Below are positions 59,414-64,000 of a stretch of 64,000 nt of DNA, piece after piece. The DNA comes from Triplophysa rosa. Taxonomy: Eukaryota > Chordata > Actinopteri > Cypriniformes > Nemacheilidae. The stretch spans positions 25,967,525-26,031,524 of the forward strand of contig NC_079891.1 of NCBI RefSeq assembly GCF_024868665.1. Direction: 5' to 3'. The position numbers and the translations under genes are program-made. Each line of letters begins with the position of its first letter. The stretch's first letter is position 1. Below the pieces are notes generated by a model. The model was given only the letters and a program-made list of their open reading frames with translations. It searched no databases and was not told the origin of the DNA.

Positions 59414-62400
59414 CAGCGCCCCAACACGTTACTCAACAGGCCATAAAATGCCAGTCGCTATTAGCATTTGTAAAGTATACTTAAGGTGCTGAGAGGCTCA
59501 TGACATGCATAAGTTATGTTTCAGTCACGGGATGGATGACCAATGCACATATGGCTATCCGCTATACATTTGTATGGGATGTGTAGGCTTACATCAATGT
59601 GGATTCATGAAGAACAAATGCTTAGATTTTGCATTACCACCGTAAAGAGGTCAAGGCAGAGCAGAATAGTAGCATTAAGCTTCGAGGCCTGTGTGTATGT
59701 CCATCATGCATTACGCCGTATATCACTGGATATTGCACATCCTTTATCTTACTGCACAGTTTAAGCTGTGCTGTAAATCAGCAAGTGTTTTCATGACTGC
59801 GTGTGCTTCCTTTTCCTGAAACGGGGGTGCAGTTGGGTTTTCATGTTTTATGGGGACTTTCCTTTGAGTACCATGTAAATACCATGAACTTCCGTACCAT
59901 ATTATTTACATGGTATTTCAAAGTAATTTAATGAATACCATGGGGCCATGTCCACAAAAGCATGTTTTTTGTAAGTGGATGGATAGAAAGTGAGAACACA
60001 GCAATTACTCCCATGGTGCGTCCCATGGTGCCTCGCCTCCTGCCCTTCAGTATGTCTGTATTGCAATGTTGTGTTTCAGAGGCAGGCTGAAATTTGATCC
60101 GTTAACAGCTGGACCTTCAGTGGCAGAAGCTGCAAACAGGACAGCAGGAGCCAAAACTGCTGTAGGGAGAGACGGGAGGAAGTCAAACACATGCCTTTCC
60201 TGCCCACGGCCGCCGCCCATAGACCCTGTGTGAACTGATCTCTTGGCAAAAGTTTCGGTCATCTCTCCCCGGATATCACGGCTGAATCACAGCCAGAAAA
60301 CTGTTTTTGTGGTGTTGTGTTGATGTGTGCTCTTATGGACCTTTGCCCTCAAAAAACCCTGGATAGCAACAGCCTGAAGTTACTTCACCCCTTTCATGCA
60401 ATGCCATTGTGCATCACCCTCTCTCTCACTCGCACTGTCTCCCTCCTTTTTCGCACCCTCTATTCAAACAAACAGCTCGGCTGCAAGACCATCATACCTC
60501 CCATAGCCCAGCCCGCTTGTTTTCACAGGTTTCACCTAAAGCCAACTCCTGTTTTTGTTTTGCAAGTATTGAAGGGGTTTGGGTTTTTATTCTGGGATTT
60601 GTTTGCCCACTGCTTCATTTTTACTGTGTTTGCTAACCTTTCTAGTCAAAAAGAAGTGATATACGCTCTGACCGTGTTGTCAGGGTTTCAGTCCAGAAAG
60701 GGAGCGCTGACCGTAGGCTGAGTTATACAGTATGTGTAAGAGTGTGAGAGTGCAGGCAAGTATGTGCTTTTTCAGGCCCCACTGTAAGCCACAGAGTGCC
60801 AGAAATCATTCAGGAGGTGTAACTTGGATACGCGGCTGATTCTTTCCAGATGTTCAAAATTACTATCGCAAACATATTTTTCATCTAGCAAGACTAGTAA
60901 ATGTAGTCATGTAGATGGGGTATTTTTATTCATTAGTAAAATAAATCTGAGAATCAGATTCAAATTCAAATAGAGTTTAGTTTATTTTAGTTTAGTGTTA
61001 TGCGTTTTTTGTTTTTGTTTTGTTTTGTTCGCTGTTTTTGTTTTGTTCGCTGTTTTTGTTTTGTTCAATTTTTCGCTGTGCTTTGTCTTTGTTTTTTGTT
61101 CTGATCAGTCACCATTTTCGTTATTCCTTTTGTCTAGACCTGAAACAAAAGAACAAAAAGGTTGGTCAGGGCTGGCAGAAGAGAGCGTCTTCTCAAAGCT
61201 GTTGTTAAAGAAACGGCTTCGGCAAAGAGTTAGGAATGTCTAAAATGACAATCGGAGAAGATGATAGGATGGAGATTTGGCACTGGATCATTCATGTGGA
61301 CAAGAAGATTAGCAAAACCAATACAGGCTGCTACCTTCTCTATGTCGCCTTTTCTCTTTGATCCCCTGTTCTTCCATCCCTTTTTGGTTAAGCTTTTCTG
61401 CCAACCCTCAGCCCTAAACACATTTGACCACTCGTTTACTCGCAGCTCTCTGAGGAATATTGCAGGCCGAGCCCTCCCTCTTTTTCTCCATTATTCTGCA
61501 CCATTAGGACACAGCCATCCATTGGCTCAGACCTGAGAGTGCAAGAAGCTGGACTGTCACCTCTTAACAGCTCTGTTCCAAAACCTAGTGAGCTGCCTTG
61601 AGAAAGTGATCGATTTAAAGCAGCATGCACAAATTACTTAAAACTCATAGAAGATGCTATAAAAATAGCCTACCTTTATTTATGTAAGCTTTATTTATAT
61701 ACTGTAGAATATTTTGAGCTTTACAAAGAACCTACATCAGGTACGCTAATATTTTTCATTAATTCTCTTCAGTCACTTAATGGAACTATTATATTAAATA
61801 GAAATATTTGTACAGTGAATATATGGTGTGATATAAAATATTTATAATCAACATTTCATCCATTTTAGATTTTTGTTTTACTAAGCAGGTGCAATGCATT
61901 ATGGGATTTCCGTTACCCTAATGCGTTCTTTTGGAATAATATGATCCCTTAAAATGTTGCCTCCATTGACAGCTCACTAGATGTAAATGCAGAGCGATTG
62001 TGTCTCCTCCATTCGATTAACTCCCTCCGTTTTACTTTTGGCGAGCACCCCCGGGCAGCCGTAGGGAAGACATATGCGTACCCTCCTCTTAGTTATTTGT
62101 TTGTTAAATTGTCTGATTTATTTGCTCAATTTTCCACAAGTACAGCACAGCAAAATGGAAGCTAATTCCTGCTTGCTGCCTCATCTCAGCACGGGGAGAC
62201 TCTCGGTCATGAAGACGGATACTAGGAAGGCAGCGAGTTGATGGGAAAAGCTTATGACCCAAGGTTATACAAACGTTCTCGGCAGAGGGATTAATTGTGT
62301 GAGATCTTACTGATGATTTTTGCCGCGAGGTCTGACTGAAATCCTGTTAGCCAGAAAGTAGTGCATCTGAGGCAGAGGCTGCTGCAGCGGTGATGCATGC

Positions 62401-64000
62401 CGACTGCAGTGAACAAATTGGATGTGCAGAAATTAATTTGCTCTGTATCTTGCTGACCTTCGGATACCTTTAGATGGTAATGCTTGCTATAAAAACTGTT
62501 GTGAAACTATTTGAGAGAGTGTATTAGAGACCAATAAATCAAAAGAAATCAACGTTTTCTGCTCGGGGCAAAGGTTGCGTTTGGAATGGAATACTAGCTC
62601 CATATTTTCTAAAAAAAAAAAGCTGGCAGTATATATACTGCATGCTCCCTGCTGTTGCCTTACTGTGAAATATTTAGCATTATTTAAAAGAAAAATGTTT
62701 AAACAGTAGTACGTTATTGTACATTGTTACTGTACTGAATCACATTGCAAAAATTTGGCAAATATTGACTCAAATGGTTATGCTTTAATTACCACTGAAA
62801 AATAAAATAAAAATATATAAAATTAAATACAGTAGAATACAACAAAATAAAACGATAAAAAATATTATGCATACAGTCAATTGTATTTCATATATACCTC
62901 AGCATTAGTTAGTTATTAGCTTTTCCTCTTATAATATACATTTATTATTTTTGAATTATGTTCTTTGTAGCTATAGACTATGAATCAAAATGAGTTGTTT
63001 AAAGTTGTTCACACAAACCTAACAAAAATAGAGGTATATTAGATGGTGTTTTTTGAGGTGGGAAGTCCGGAAAGTGAGAAATGTTCCTCTCTCAGCTTTG
63101 TACATGGGTGGTCTGAGGGTCTTTCTGCTCTTTTATCCAGTGTGAATCATGACCAGACCCGATAACCACCTAAGTGACTTGTCTATTCTAAAGCGTTTAA
63201 ATTGCCAATCGTTTTTCTCATTTGCCTATCTGCCCTATTTGCTGTGGCTCATCTCCTTCAGCTTCGTCTCAATTTGCCATTGTGGAAGGCTGATATATAT
63301 CTTGCATACCTCCTCATCACTCCTTACCAGAAAAAATGATGAAATTAAAACCCAACCGATTTTTTTAGGAAGGAACCATGCTGTGCAATTACCCAACCCT
63401 TTAATTACGTGCAAATTCACATCAACGACAACACAAGACTATTGAGGGTTTGAAATATGATGTTGCGCTCATGAATTGGCCTCGGCTTTTCTCGTGTGAA
63501 AAAACTCTAGGTGCACTTTGGGGTTCACTTGCCTTTTTCTCTAACTTGTTTCCTTAACAATGTCTTTTGTTACCAGTTGCTCTTTGGGCTGTTGCCAAGG
63601 AACACCCTCTAAAGAGCCTTGTGGTTTACTTGTCCACTTTTCACAGCTTTTGAGTGCTTAGTGCTGGAAGACTCGCATATGAAAGAAGTTTCTATATGTA
63701 AAACAATTGTGCTGAATAAAAACTGTGTAAAATAACCTGTGATTATTTTATTCGACGCGTCCCAGATGTTTATAATTCCCAGCTGTTTGTCTCTAAAAAC
63801 TGGGGGGTTGTCTTCCATTATATCTAAAATTAGAACGTATGAAAACACAGTGTAGCCGGCTCATTTTCTCAACCCTGCTTACCCATAAAGTCCTCACACG
63901 CTGTGCGAGCGAGCGCACGCATGTAAACACAGCGCTGGGTTCAGGAGTTCACCTGTGTGCTAGTTGTCATGGAGGCAAAGCTGGTATCTGCGGCAACAGA
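59414..64000. other. arvcf intron to window end; no gene recognised
   Basis: Contains a small ACCATG/CATGGT-rich inverted-repeat patch (59865-59945), a tandem GCTGTTTTTGTTTTGTTC tract (61010-61070) and repeat-poor mixed-composition DNA at 62000-62480. No ARVCF-like exon was found. Confidence 0.45.
61010..61070. repeat. 18-base tandem repeat GCTGTTTTTGTTTTGTTC
   Basis: Two full and two partial units in direct tandem. Confidence 0.85.

Larger units (their letters stand above)
22127..64000 (+). other. arvcf: arvcf first intron(s), continuing past the end of the window
   Basis: From the donor at 22127 no exon with ARVCF-like sequence (the acidic linker or any armadillo repeat) could be recognised in the remaining 41.9 kb on the + strand. 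The interval is therefore read as intron, interrupted only by the candidate alternative first exon at 33470-33493. Long first introns are usual in this gene family. A very short or divergent exon could have been missed. Confidence 0.6.

Noticed and set aside
60071..60238. Plus-strand exon after GTTGTGTTTCAG reading FDPLTAGPSVAEAANRTAG
   Set aside because: No convincing donor at the end of the open frame, no recognised homology, and it does not resemble the ARVCF linker expected next.
1..64000. CRISPR arrays, operons, rRNA genes or prokaryotic mobile elements
   Set aside because: No regularly spaced repeats, no tandem coding genes and no rRNA-like sequence; gene structure is intron-bearing and vertebrate.
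33500..64000. Further arvcf coding exons
   Set aside because: Scanned for the acidic linker and armadillo-repeat sequence of the family on the + strand; nothing matched, so none is reported.

Overview
This window looks like nuclear DNA from a bony fish, most likely a cyprinid. There is one isolated vertebrate exon, no compact run of genes, and a very dense load of short non-autonomous DNA transposons of the kinds common in cyprinid genomes. The species call is inference from repeat character, not from a search.

The only gene recognised with confidence is the 5' end of arvcf (delta-catenin/p120 family armadillo protein) on the + strand. Its N-terminal coding exon, with a good splice acceptor, start codon, coiled-coil reading frame and phase-0 donor, lies at 21888-22126. 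A second short candidate first exon (start codon, seven or eight codons, phase-0 donor) lies 11.3 kb downstream at about 33470-33493. It would give the same protein a different N-terminus. The armadillo repeats were not found, so the rest of the gene probably lies beyond base 64000 and most of the right half of the window is its first intron. Upstream, a 108-base exon-like block (10316-10423) has both splice signals and a phase compatible with the arvcf exon, but I do not recognise its product. A coding-like, frameshifted stretch on the - strand at 59.1-59.4 kb is also unidentified.

Everything else is intronic or intergenic DNA shaped by mobile elements. Between about 2.5 and 21.8 kb there are TTAA-flanked palindromic MITEs, a 1.6 kb GGGATGGG-ended element, tRNA-derived SINEs, a PIF/Harbinger-like element with a broken transposase, and an 8-bp-TSD hAT element. 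From 23 to 31 kb there are more MITEs, a hAT copy at 27109-27704, and a 2.6 kb hAT element that carries an LTR-retrotransposon-like insertion with a gag-like ORF and a minisatellite. From 34 to 57 kb the highlights are a small hAT with perfect TSDs (37395-37715), a four-layer nest at 44784-47366 (three hAT-type elements inside one another inside a TTAA element, each hAT layer with a perfect 8-bp target duplication), a solo LTR inside a MITE (48403-48724), and another hAT (53903-55013). From 57 to 64 kb little beyond AT-rich and unique sequence is visible.

Several insertions can be checked inside the window itself, because other copies of the host repeat preserve the empty site. This gives a relative chronology of transposition. 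No bacterial-type operons, rRNA, functional tRNA or CRISPR arrays are present.
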